A stretch of 64,000 nucleotides of DNA, taken from Candidatus Poribacteria bacterium. GTDB lineage: Bacteria > Poribacteria > WGA-4E > PCPOR2b. Below the pieces are notes generated by a model. It saw nothing but the letters and a program-made list of their open reading frames with translations. It was not told the origin of the DNA and searched no databases. Shown here one piece after another: positions 17,442-25,681 of the stretch (position 1 is the first letter of the stretch; every line of letters starts with the position of its first letter). The translations under genes and the position numbers were made by a program. The stretch covers positions 1-64,000 of the forward strand of contig PYIZ01000039.1 of NCBI GenBank assembly GCA_003635265.1, in the 5' to 3' direction.

Positions 17442-17485
17442 CAAGTGATGAATGATCCCAGCCGGTTTCACTCATCACTTGTCAC
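17438..17485. terminator. Hairpin between convergent genes
   Basis: A perfect 14-base inverted repeat, GTGACAAGTGATGA (17438-17451) and TCATCACTTGTCAC (17472-17485), with a 20-base loop. It starts on the dinG stop codon and ends 13 bases before the stop of the minus-strand lipoprotein gene. Its position suits a two-way terminator, but T tracts are poor. Confidence 0.6.
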
Positions 17486-17498
17486 TTATCGTTCACCG

Positions 17499-18278
17499 CT
17501 AGTATCGATGTGGTGCCGGTTGTGCAAGCCGAATCCCTTTAAAGTGTGCGAAAGGAAATTCGTATACTATTCTTTTATAACGAGTCGCGGTGCCTTCCGG
17601 CGGTTTTAACTCAAGCGGAATAATAACGGTTAATGTTTCGGCGTTGTGTTTCATCTGATAGAATGGGAGGAAGCCCTCAATGCTCTCGCCGGGCGGAATC
17701 CCCTTTTCTGTGTCTAGAAGTTGTGTTTCTATCAGAATCTCTCTCGCCTTTCTAAGTCCGTTCGTGACATATATTCCCGAAGCGCGAGACATATAGGTCA
17801 AACGTTCTTTTAGCGCGTCGTAATCTAATGACCCGTAACGGTTTTCCCCTTGATCGACCATCTCGCAGGGGACCTGGCGGGTGCCCTTGATCCGATAAAC
17901 AACGGGGGTGGCGGCATTGTTCGTGACTTTAACATAAAAGACATCTGTTTTATCGCCTTGGTGGAGTGCTTCTGTTTCATAGAATGGAGAGAAAGCATTT
18001 CCACGATTATACTTGCGATCAAGGTCTGCACGACGCCAGTAAACAATCTGAACCGTAATATTATCCTTGGTCATTGAGAGCACTCGTCCCGTGGGCGGCC
18101 TAATTTTGAATGCGGCTGTATTAGCCTCCTCAAGGACAATATTTTCTGGCAAAGTCTCAACAGGTTGAACGGCTGGAAGATTTTTTAGGGATGTCCCTGC
18201 TACACAGCCAGCAACTAATAGGATTAACACAAACAGCCCAGCGCTGCCTATCCATGCGTGTCTATTTAATCTTTTCAT
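17499..18278 (-). CDS. Hypothetical lipoprotein
   Basis: 259 residues. Signal peptide MKRLNRHAWIG..., hydrophobic core and lipobox LVAGC at about residues 21-25. The mature region is largely beta-strand (ITVQIVYWRRADLDRKYN, FYVKVTNNAATPVVYRIKG, ETLTVIIPLELKPPEG, KRIVYEFPFAHFKGI), consistent with an Ig-like or beta-sandwich envelope domain. GGAGG lies upstream of the ATG. No family is recognised. A 270-base AT-rich gap upstream (18279-18547) holds a CGCCTCG/CGAGGCG inverted repeat at about 18363-18403 and no gene. Confidence 0.7.
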   Translation of the reverse strand: MKRLNRHAWIGSAGLFVLILLVAGCVAGTSLKNLPAVQPVETLPENIVLEEANTAAFKIRPPTGRVLSMTKDNITVQIVYWRRADLDRKYNRGNAFSPFYETEALHQGDKTDVFYVKVTNNAATPVVYRIKGTRQVPCEMVDQGENRYGSLDYDALKERLTYMSRASGIYVTNGLRKAREILIETQLLDTEKGIPPGESIEGFLPFYQMKHNAETLTVIIPLELKPPEGTATRYKRIVYEFPFAHFKGIRLAQPAPHRY

Positions 18279-18547
18279 GGTGGATTTTACCTCCTTGTTC
18301 GTCCATCATTTGTGATGGACTTTTTATTAATAGAACATAACTATTTCAATATTCACGCTCTCGCCTCGGCACCCAGAAATCTATCGAATTATGTCGAGGC
18401 GTTTATATTATGTAACTCGACGGTGTCGAGGTCCTATCAATTCGCTAGTATAGCATACCTCCACTTTTAATTCAAACACAAAATTGATTCGATTTTTCAG
18501 AAAACTATCAAGAAATATAGACTAACCCTTCTAGTTGTGTCACAAAC

Positions 18548-19375
18548 TCATTCGGTTAGTCGCTCCATTGTTTTCTGATAGCGTTTTTCCATCTCTGGAC
18601 CCTGCAATTGCAGATATTCCTGTTCAGCACGACGGGCTACCTTTTGCGAGGGAGGCTCCGGGATGTCGATAACGGCAGCTGAGATCTGGTCGTTGCCCCA
18701 CTTATAAGCAACAATTTCGCCCTTGCTGATGATGAGGTTCATACCGACATTTGCCTCGACGATCGGTACGCCATTTTCCCGCGCCCGCGCAAGCACGGCT
18801 TCGTTTTGTCCCTTGCTCTTCGATCCATAGGAGGGGATAAAGATTAGACGTGCCCCATCGAGGACAAGTGTACGCGCTATCATCGGATTCCATCGATCAT
18901 TGCAGATGACAGCCCCGGCACGTCCGATCGGTGTATCAAAAGCACGTAGCGTCTTGCCGATACGGTTAAAGCTCCAAGAGGAGTGAGCACCTTCAGCGAG
19001 CTGCGTCTTGTGATATTTGCCACAAATTTCGCCGTTGTGATCAATGAACACGGCACAGTTATAAGCCTCATCGTCAATGCGTTCGGCAAAACCGAAGCAG
19101 AGGCAAATCCCCAACTTTTTGGCAAGTTGCTGAAAACGCTGAATGTAAGGACCATCAATCGGTTCCGCAACATCAAGCAGCCTCTCCGCCATTTCCCGAT
19201 TCTCGATGACCTCCATGACGACATAGCCCTCAAGCACCCCTTCTGTCGTCAAAATCACCTGCGGTTGTTCCTTGGCGGCTTCAACAAAAAATGCCTCCAT
19301 CTTATCAGCGTTTGCGGCTTTATCCCACTTCTGCGGTTTAATCGAAATTGCTGCGACTTTGATTGAGTTATACAT
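18548..19375 (-). CDS. Carbon-nitrogen hydrolase (nitrilase superfamily)
   Basis: 275 residues. The catalytic Glu-Lys-Cys set is visible: Glu in LTTEGVLEGYV (about 44), Lys in GKYHKTQL (about 125), and Cys in GAVICNDRWNP (about 158). The superfamily hydrolyses amides or nitriles (omega-amidases, carbamoylases, beta-ureidopropionases). The CNDRW pattern after Cys occurs in branch members of unsettled substrate. AGGTGAAGT precedes the ATG. It is the last gene of the minus-strand catabolic block and could release ammonia from an amide or carbamoyl product formed upstream; that link is inference. Confidence 0.9.
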   Translation of the reverse strand: MYNSIKVAAISIKPQKWDKAANADKMEAFFVEAAKEQPQVILTTEGVLEGYVVMEVIENREMAERLLDVAEPIDGPYIQRFQQLAKKLGICLCFGFAERIDDEAYNCAVFIDHNGEICGKYHKTQLAEGAHSSWSFNRIGKTLRAFDTPIGRAGAVICNDRWNPMIARTLVLDGARLIFIPSYGSKSKGQNEAVLARARENGVPIVEANVGMNLIISKGEIVAYKWGNDQISAAVIDIPEPPSQKVARRAEQEYLQLQGPEMEKRYQKTMERLTE

Positions 19376-19438
19376 ACTTCACCTCTTTATGTGTGAACCA
19401 AGCACTGCTTTCCACGAAACCAGAAATAAGCTGTCTAT

Positions 19439-20374
19439 TTAGTGAAAGGGCCATGTGCCCGGGTTGAGTTGATCCGGACTCACAACAATCTCTCGAATCT
19501 CGCTTAGTAACTCCGGCGGAAGCGCATCGCACCCTGCAAATGACACGATCTCCTCCAACTCATGCACTCGACCGGTTCCCACCAACGCGGTGGAAACAGC
19601 AGGGTGGGCGAGCACAAAACGGTAAGCCAGTTCTGGCAAACTACTATCTTGTGCACCGCACAATGAGTTTATCCCGTTGACCACAGTCCGCAATTCGCGG
19701 AGTTCATCGGGAAGATGTGCATAACGATGGGTCAATGCGCCTTTCAGGAGAACAGACCGAATAATGACCCCCACATCGCTTTCTTTAGCCAGCGGCAACA
19801 CCCGTTCTTCAAACTGACGATCTAATAGATTGTAGGCAACCTGTACACAGTCGAAGCGACCATCTTCTAACACCGCTAACGGTGCAGCTTCGCCATAGGT
19901 GGTCGTGCCAATGAAGCGAGCATAACCCGCTTCTTGCGCTCGCTGCATAATCTCTACAATTTCTCCACCTTGAATGAGTTCAGGAGTAGCATTATGGAGG
20001 TAGAGCAAGTCAATGGTGTCCGTCTGTAATGCTCGCAGGGATTCGGTGATTGATGCTTCTACCTGCTCTCGCAACTCTCTGCCGGTATACCCCTCCCAAT
20101 TCGAGGAGGAAATCTTTGTCGCAAGGATATATTCGTTCCGACGCGATTTCAGTGCCCGTCCAATAATGGCTTCGCTCTCCCCATAAGCCTGTGCAGTGTC
20201 AATTAAATTGATGCCTAAGTCGAGCGCGCAGTTGAGTGTACGGGCGGCATCCGCCTCGGACGGCTGTAGATGCTCTCCCCGCACAGGGATACCGTAGTCC
20301 ATTCCTAGCTCCACGGTTCCCAGCGAAATCTCCGATACTTGCAGGTTAGTCCGTCCCAAACGCCGATAGTTCAT
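19439..20374 (-). CDS. Aldo/keto reductase
   Basis: About 311 residues from the ATG at 20374, chosen over 20401 because AGGAG lies eight bases before it and MNYRRLGRTNLQVSEISLGT is the family-standard start. The (beta/alpha)8 barrel catalytic tetrad is visible: Asp and Tyr in LIDTAQAYGESE, Lys in YILATKISSS, His in LLYLHNA. C-terminal ALVGTGRVHELEEIV fits the NADP-binding segment. Reduces aldehydes or ketoses, or oxidises inositol-like sugars; the substrate is not determined. Similar genes lie at 58520-59524 and 63603-64000. Confidence 0.92.
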   Translation of the reverse strand: MNYRRLGRTNLQVSEISLGTVELGMDYGIPVRGEHLQPSEADAARTLNCALDLGINLIDTAQAYGESEAIIGRALKSRRNEYILATKISSSNWEGYTGRELREQVEASITESLRALQTDTIDLLYLHNATPELIQGGEIVEIMQRAQEAGYARFIGTTTYGEAAPLAVLEDGRFDCVQVAYNLLDRQFEERVLPLAKESDVGVIIRSVLLKGALTHRYAHLPDELRELRTVVNGINSLCGAQDSSLPELAYRFVLAHPAVSTALVGTGRVHELEEIVSFAGCDALPPELLSEIREIVVSPDQLNPGTWPFH

Positions 20375-20467
20375 AGTGCTACTCCTACAGGATTCAGCCA
20401 TTTGGATTGCATTGTCAAGGCAAATACCGTAGCACTTTGGCTCGGACTACAACAACTTGTTAGCCTC

Positions 20468-20737
20468 TCAAATTTCATTGAGCAATCGGTCATATTCAGC
20501 ATGAGGGCCGATCCAGAACCAGTGAATTGCCTCCCCCTCCCGTAAACCCAAAGCACGCCAACCGATTCCCACTCGTATCGAGTAAATCGGTTCAGTGGGA
20601 TGTACCCGCTTAAATTGCAAACTCGGATGGTTATGGTTTTGCTTCCACAGACGATAGTTCTTGCGAGCTTTCTCTTTAACGTTCTGAGGCAACCGCCGAA
20701 AGCAGACAAGAAAATCTTCTGTCAGATACGAATTCAC
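20468..20737 (-). CDS. RelE/ParE-family toxin
   Basis: 89 residues with the compact RelE/ParE fold signature: LTEDFLVCFRRLPQNVKEKARK (two helices), KRVHPTEPIYSIRVGIGWRALG (central strands with Arg) and a closing IHWFWIGPHAEYDRLL, where HAEYDRLL is typical of HigB/ParE-type mRNA interferases. Its ATG overlaps the antitoxin stop by four bases, so translation is coupled. Acts by cutting ribosome-bound mRNA or blocking gyrase depending on subgroup; which one cannot be told here. Confidence 0.87.
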   Translation of the reverse strand: MNSYLTEDFLVCFRRLPQNVKEKARKNYRLWKQNHNHPSLQFKRVHPTEPIYSIRVGIGWRALGLREGEAIHWFWIGPHAEYDRLLNEI

Positions 20738-20952
20738 AGTTCATCAAACCCCATTTTTGTGACTCGCCCCGCCTTAATATCAGCACGCACTTTTTCAGCA
20801 AGTTGAGCGAGTTTATCTTGTGATGCAGCAAAAGCCTCATCCCATTGCTGTTCATCTTCCAGTTCTTCGAGAATCACAGCCGCAATAGCATCCTGCTTTT
20901 CAGGCGGCAGTTTATAAACTGCGATGAGTGCTTTTTCAAGAAGTTGGGTCAT
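20734..20952 (-). CDS. Antitoxin of the RelE-type pair
   Basis: 72 residues, acidic and helical (YKLPPEKQDAIAAVILEELEDEQQWDEAF), ending VTKMGFDEL. The layout resembles short antitoxins whose C-terminal half wraps the toxin; the N-terminal half is probably the dimer and DNA-binding part. GGAAAGG precedes the ATG. Antitoxin-first order with overlap to the toxin gene supports the assignment. It probably represses its own promoter in the 21 kb region with the toxin. Confidence 0.82.
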   Translation of the reverse strand: MTQLLEKALIAVYKLPPEKQDAIAAVILEELEDEQQWDEAFAASQDKLAQLAEKVRADIKAGRVTKMGFDEL

Positions 20953-20997
20953 AATTACCTTTCCTTTCTCATATTGATTGATATTGGAAATTAAGGC

Positions 20998-21759
20998 TTA
21001 CTTGGTTCCCGGAAAATCGTCCCGCCGAAAATAACCGTTCTTGATTGTATCGATTTCACACATCGTTTGCGCGCTTGCCCAATGTGTGGCGTAACCACGT
21101 CGCCAGCGGTCAGATTCGTTACGATGGGACGTATGCAACGTCTTGCAATGGTGAAATACAACACCGCCCTTACTAACCTCCGCTAATGCCTCTTTCGATA
21201 GATCGATCAGTTCGGGTGGCGGCACAAGGTTATATGGCTCATCGGGATCTGGGGTTTCGTGTGGCAACACCGGTCCCTTGTGTGAACCTTCGATATAGCG
21301 GAGGCAGCCGTTCGACTCGTCTACATCGTCCATCGCAATCCAAGCGGTGATGACATGATCAGCCGGATCACATTTGAAGTAGTAGTTATCTTGATGGTAC
21401 GGTTTCGCACTACCGAAATGTGGTGGCTTCATGAAAATCTGATCGGTCACCAGCACCGGCTCTACGCCGATAAGGTCTTTGATGATACGTGAGAGACGGG
21501 CGTCAAGGACGAAGGATTGAAAGTCAGGTTCTTTGAGGAAAGGCGCGTTGATTTTTCGCGGTGCAATCGTGCCATCTTCCGCTCGATCAACGGCGTAACC
21601 GATTCCCTGATCCGTAACTTCTGGGGTTTCCATCTCACGGTCACTGACCTCAATGGCAATTTGAGCAATGCGTTCAGCTTCGTCGGGACTGTAGACGTTT
21701 TCGATGGCGACCCAGCCCTTTTCCCAGTAATGATTATAGTCGTTTTGGTTGATGTGCAT
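20998..21759 (-). CDS. Phytanoyl-CoA dioxygenase family protein
   Basis: 253 residues from the ATG at 21759, chosen because GGAGGTGAT precedes it; an upstream in-frame ATG at 21792 lacks this. Fe(II)/2-oxoglutarate dioxygenase: the HxD of the metal triad is in PYHQDNYYF, the distal His in TLHTSHRN, and the 2OG-binding Arg follows (RWRRGY). A GCLRYIEGSHKGPVLPH segment is typical of PhyH members, which hydroxylate diverse small molecules. The family is strongly expanded in this kind of genome. Neighbours suggest a role in degrading a nitrogen-containing or sulfated compound. Confidence 0.93.
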   Translation of the reverse strand: MHINQNDYNHYWEKGWVAIENVYSPDEAERIAQIAIEVSDREMETPEVTDQGIGYAVDRAEDGTIAPRKINAPFLKEPDFQSFVLDARLSRIIKDLIGVEPVLVTDQIFMKPPHFGSAKPYHQDNYYFKCDPADHVITAWIAMDDVDESNGCLRYIEGSHKGPVLPHETPDPDEPYNLVPPPELIDLSKEALAEVSKGGVVFHHCKTLHTSHRNESDRWRRGYATHWASAQTMCEIDTIKNGYFRRDDFPGTK

Positions 21760-21817
21760 CTGTATCACCTCCAGAAAATTGCTATGTCCCACTTCGTGAG
21801 GACATCATCGTGGTTTC

Positions 21818-23413
21818 TTATTCCAGAAACCGTTTCAGCACATTGTTAGTAATTCTTGAAATCGTGTCGTCTACTATCACAGAACAGGGATAGGTAATCG
21901 AGCCGACAGAGAATACGGCACCGCCGCCACCGGGTTCGTGGTAAACGATTTCGGCGCCGCCATCATCGGGATTGAGCCCCTTGGCGAGCAGTTGGGTGTT
22001 TTTAGGAGAGCTTTCGGAGATTTTGTCCATTTCGTGACCCGAAGCTCCACCGGGACAACGCATATGTAGACTCTTTTCCCCGAACACATCCCCGTTCTTC
22101 AATCCTGTACCCTCAAAAATCCAATGGGAATCATCAATTACCCGGTAGGGCGCACCGGTCATAATGCCGGTGTCGGTACAGACGACGCCCAAGAGATTGG
22201 CTTCGGATTCGTGACGCAGGTGGAATCGGCTTTCATACCCAACATCCTGCAGCGTGGTGAAGCTGCCGCTGCCACAGTTCTCGTTGTGAACGACCATCGT
22301 GTATTCGTCGAGAAATTCAACCTCACAGTTCAAGCCGTTGCCTCCGAGATACATCAACTTACCACCGCCCTCGAAGACCCACGCTTTGAGCCGAAAATAC
22401 ATATCCGCAGACCAGTATTCGGGGTGGGTGCTGATCATAAGAACTTTGTATTCTTCCAAGTTCAGAACGCCTTGGTGAAACTGTGTTTCGGCATAAAGAT
22501 CGTAATCATATCCTTCGCGCTCCAGCCAACCGAAGAGACGCCATTCGGCGGGGGCGACGTGACAGGCAGAACGCCCCTCGACTGGATCCGTAACTTCCGT
22601 ATCTTCAGTGATAACGTTAATCAATTCAGGACGATCAAACGACAAAGGGGCATATTCGTCGGCATCAAAGTGCTGGTGGTTGCGGTTGGTATATCGCTTC
22701 AGATCGAGGCGGGCGTTGATGGTGGGGGTCGGTGGAAACTGGTCGGGATGGATATAGTTACTCCGACCGCCGAAGTTGCTATAGGCGTTCCAGTTGATGT
22801 TGGAAGCCAATACAGCGATGGGTGCCTGCGGTTTCGCCGGCGCAACAATCCACGGAAAGGAAAAGAACTCGCCCGACTCCCCCTTGGCGTGAAAATAGTA
22901 AAGCCCGCTCCGAGCCGGTGCTTCAACGAACTGGAGGTGATGAGGATTCGTATATCCGAACTTGTTCCACTCGATCCCGGTTTGGGTGTAATCTCCATCA
23001 GGGGAGATCTGCATCGTTGCGCGAGGTCCATGCTCATCATGCCAGCCGAGGTCTCGGATAAATTCCTTCTTGAACCCATACCGCCACAATGATAGCTGAT
23101 ACGCCTCAACAGCGTGAACACGGAATTCGGATTTCTCGCCGGACCGCACCCACTTGGGCCAAGCATACCCCAGCAAGCAGTCCGAAAGCAAGCGAAACTG
23201 GTACGGCTCATCTTCTCGGATTGTCATATTAACGCTCTTAGCACCGAAGCCGGGCTTATAGAGCGTCACCTTGTACAGTCCCGGTGACAGATCCGCATAG
23301 ATCGCACCCGTCGCCCGTGAACGGGCTTCATACGAACCAGATTCGTTTACAAATTCTAACAATACGTCAGGAATCGCTACATAGCGTTCATCGCTGACAT
23401 ATCCAATCAGCAT
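21818..23413 (-). CDS. N,N-dimethylformamidase beta-subunit-like protein
   Basis: 531 residues. An N-terminal carboxypeptidase-regulatory-like beta domain (about 1-75: GYVSDERYVAIPDVLLEF, TGAIYADLSPGLYKVTLYKPGF) precedes the large DmfA2-type domain with ASNINWNAYSNFGGRSNY, EWRLFGWLEREGYDYDLY, LMISTHPEYWS and GGGKLMYLGGNGLNCEV. The dimethylformamidase catalytic subunit binds mononuclear iron through Tyr/Glu residues in this domain and cleaves formamides. No small alpha subunit lies beside it. GGAGG precedes the ATG. Probable amide hydrolase; natural substrate unknown. Confidence 0.87.
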   Translation of the reverse strand: MLIGYVSDERYVAIPDVLLEFVNESGSYEARSRATGAIYADLSPGLYKVTLYKPGFGAKSVNMTIREDEPYQFRLLSDCLLGYAWPKWVRSGEKSEFRVHAVEAYQLSLWRYGFKKEFIRDLGWHDEHGPRATMQISPDGDYTQTGIEWNKFGYTNPHHLQFVEAPARSGLYYFHAKGESGEFFSFPWIVAPAKPQAPIAVLASNINWNAYSNFGGRSNYIHPDQFPPTPTINARLDLKRYTNRNHQHFDADEYAPLSFDRPELINVITEDTEVTDPVEGRSACHVAPAEWRLFGWLEREGYDYDLYAETQFHQGVLNLEEYKVLMISTHPEYWSADMYFRLKAWVFEGGGKLMYLGGNGLNCEVEFLDEYTMVVHNENCGSGSFTTLQDVGYESRFHLRHESEANLLGVVCTDTGIMTGAPYRVIDDSHWIFEGTGLKNGDVFGEKSLHMRCPGGASGHEMDKISESSPKNTQLLAKGLNPDDGGAEIVYHEPGGGGAVFSVGSITYPCSVIVDDTISRITNNVLKRFLE

Positions 23414-23545
23414 AATGTTCCTCCAAAAAAGGATTCTGATTCTTAAGGTTAAATCAAAGCAAGCAAAAGTTTGTTATTCGTTGGGTTCTGTTAGCACTAC
23501 CGGAACAGAGGATTGGCATCACGATAAATCTTATGTTCCGCTGCG

Positions 23546-24691
23546 TCAGACTGCATAAGGGTTTTCTCGGTTCTTTAACGGGAAGGATACCCGTGTTTTC
23601 AAACGTTGCGACTCATGGACTGCCATAATCATCTCCAGTGCTGCGCGCGCATCCGCCCCACTGGAAACGGCAACCACATCGCGGTCCTCCTCAATGGCTT
23701 GGATCAGTTCCTTTACAATCATCAGGTTGCTGAGGTGCATCTGCTCCTGATCTGATCGGCTTGTACCGTCTGGGCGTTTCTCCCATTCGTCCAGAAGGAT
23801 ACGCTCCCATTCTGATTCCCTTGGAATCCACAACCCGTGAGGATAGAGGTACATCTCCCCGCAGGGGGAGTTTCGCAGCGAGATAATTCCATCGGTACCG
23901 TGAACTTCAAACCCGAACCAGCGGCTGCTAGAGTGATTGCCGGAGGGTTTTCCTCGATATGATTCATAGTGGGCGGTGATTCCGTTTTCAAAGACGTAAT
24001 ACGCCTCCACGCCGTTGCCAGCTAACAATCCAACACCCTCATCTCCTTCTCGGATGTCTGCGGACGTGACCTCACGACCATCTTGGGTCACATGCCCGTG
24101 CGCCCATGCGACATCGGCACCCGCAAAATACCGCATACTATCCATCATATGCGTTCCCAGTACCATCAAGTCCATCGCTCCAGCCCGGTGATCGGCTTTG
24201 CCGTGACCACGCAGCACCTGAATCTCTCCAATTACGCCTTCATCGACCAGTTGCTTGGCGTACTGTTCGTAGGCGCACGCCCGACGATGTGCGACGGCTA
24301 CCTTCACCCCGTTGTGATCGCAGGCTTCCATCATAGCGTCGGCTTCCGCAAGGGTTCGGGCGAACGGTTTCTCGCACAAAATCCCTTTCACGCCGGCGTT
24401 GGCGCAGGCGATGACCATCTCCGCATGACAATCGATCCAACGCGGACCGACGCTCACCAAATCTAGGCTCTCCTCTTCCAGCATTTCGCGATAGTCTAGG
24501 TAGCGTTTCTCTACCCCTATTCGTTCTCCAGCCGCCCGAAGCCCATCTGGATCTGAATCGGCGATGGAAACAATCTGCACGTCCGAACCTTCAATGGAAT
24601 CGGGGGGAATCTGAAATGCCACATCAAGACCATGGCCATAGTCGCCCCTACCCGTCCTTCCTATGACTCCTGCACGATACTTTGTCTTCAT
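23546..24691 (-). CDS. Gfo/Idh/MocA-family oxidoreductase
   Basis: 381 residues. N-terminal Rossmann fold with GVIGRTGRGDYG, ADSDPDGLRAA, and the family-defining EKP motif in LCEKPFARTLAEAD (about 108), followed by VAVAHRRACAYE. The C-terminal alpha/beta domain includes the substrate-side LMVLGTHMMDSMRYFAG with His. Oxidises or reduces sugars, inositols or their acids with NAD(P). GAGGAAAAACCC precedes the ATG. Part of the minus-strand block with 130-150 base gaps, each gene having its own ribosome-binding site. Confidence 0.92.
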   Translation of the reverse strand: MKTKYRAGVIGRTGRGDYGHGLDVAFQIPPDSIEGSDVQIVSIADSDPDGLRAAGERIGVEKRYLDYREMLEEESLDLVSVGPRWIDCHAEMVIACANAGVKGILCEKPFARTLAEADAMMEACDHNGVKVAVAHRRACAYEQYAKQLVDEGVIGEIQVLRGHGKADHRAGAMDLMVLGTHMMDSMRYFAGADVAWAHGHVTQDGREVTSADIREGDEGVGLLAGNGVEAYYVFENGITAHYESYRGKPSGNHSSSRWFGFEVHGTDGIISLRNSPCGEMYLYPHGLWIPRESEWERILLDEWEKRPDGTSRSDQEQMHLSNLMIVKELIQAIEEDRDVVAVSSGADARAALEMIMAVHESQRLKTRVSFPLKNRENPYAV

Positions 24692-24761
24692 GGGTTTTTC
24701 CTCAGTAATGATCTAGAGGTCTTAGCTAGTCGCAGGTCGAGATTCACATCTCGACACCCGA

Positions 24762-25511
24762 CTATTCAAATTGGCTAAAATAAGCCGCTACAGTTTCATG
24801 GTCAACCGTTTCGTCAGGTGTCATATCTAGGCGTTTATAGAGCTCTTCCCGTGCACGCATATCCGCCAGCAACACCGCACGCGCATGAATTGCAACCTGT
24901 TCAGCAAGTTCGATTGGCACAACGACCACGCCATCACCATCGCAACCGACAATATCGCCGGGACGTACCTGTACCCCGCCACAGCCGATGGGGGTTTGAA
25001 CCTCCACCGCTTGGATGCGACCGGGAATAATCGTGCGCCCACGTGCGCGGGAACATATTGGAGTCTGTTGGAGAATCAACTCGTCTGTGTCGCGACAGTA
25101 TCCATCGGTGATAATTCCAACCGCGCCCGACGCAATCATGTTCAAGCTGTTAGCTGATCCCCAAAAACCGACCTCCCGCGCACCGCCTGTGCCCGTTACA
25201 ATGACGTGTCCCGCCTGAATCTGATCGCGGTAACTAACGTTTCCAACCTCGTTAAACCAGACTCCGTGTGCCCGAACAACCTCTTCGGTGGTATCAAGTT
25301 TCCACATTGGACGGTTGGCGGGGACACAGCGGAGAGTAAAGGCAACGCCCCAGAATTTCATGCCGTGCCAGAGCGGTCGAACTTCAGGGGACATCAGCCC
25401 GGTGTCGAAGTGCCCAACCCCGTCCATCCCATCGCAAACATCAGCGACGCGGAGATATTTGTACAACTTGAGTAATTCAAATGGATTAACCGTTGATTCG
25501 TTAGGATTCAT
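24762..25511 (-). CDS. RraA-like / 4-hydroxy-4-methyl-2-oxoglutarate aldolase-type protein
   Basis: 249 residues from the ATG at 25511 preceded by GAGGAG; the frame is open to an ATG at 25550. The RraA/HMG-aldolase fold motifs are GSANSLNMIASGAVGIITDGYCRDTDEL (substrate Arg and metal Asp) and GDIVGCDGDGVVVVP. These proteins are divalent-metal aldolases or decarboxylases for 2-oxo acids; some members only bind RNase E, but a metal aldolase is more likely in a catabolic cluster. The Gfo/Idh gene follows. Confidence 0.88.
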   Translation of the reverse strand: MNPNESTVNPFELLKLYKYLRVADVCDGMDGVGHFDTGLMSPEVRPLWHGMKFWGVAFTLRCVPANRPMWKLDTTEEVVRAHGVWFNEVGNVSYRDQIQAGHVIVTGTGGAREVGFWGSANSLNMIASGAVGIITDGYCRDTDELILQQTPICSRARGRTIIPGRIQAVEVQTPIGCGGVQVRPGDIVGCDGDGVVVVPIELAEQVAIHARAVLLADMRAREELYKRLDMTPDETVDHETVAAYFSQFE

Positions 25512-25681
25512 AATATATGACTCCTCAAAGTCGTGGTGGTGCGTGTTCAATCAATCCCTTTCCAACGTAGATATCCAATCGCGGGATTATATGGTTTGCC
25601 GCGATCAAAATGAATGGCGCTATTATAGCATGTTTTTTGCCAAAATTAACAGGTCTTTAGTTGATCAATTCTGGACGCATA

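Noticed and set aside
22124-23092. A long plus-strand open frame opposite the dimethylformamidase-like gene
   Set aside because: It lies wholly inside a gene with clear family motifs on the other strand and has no recognisable motif or ribosome-binding site; a shadow frame.
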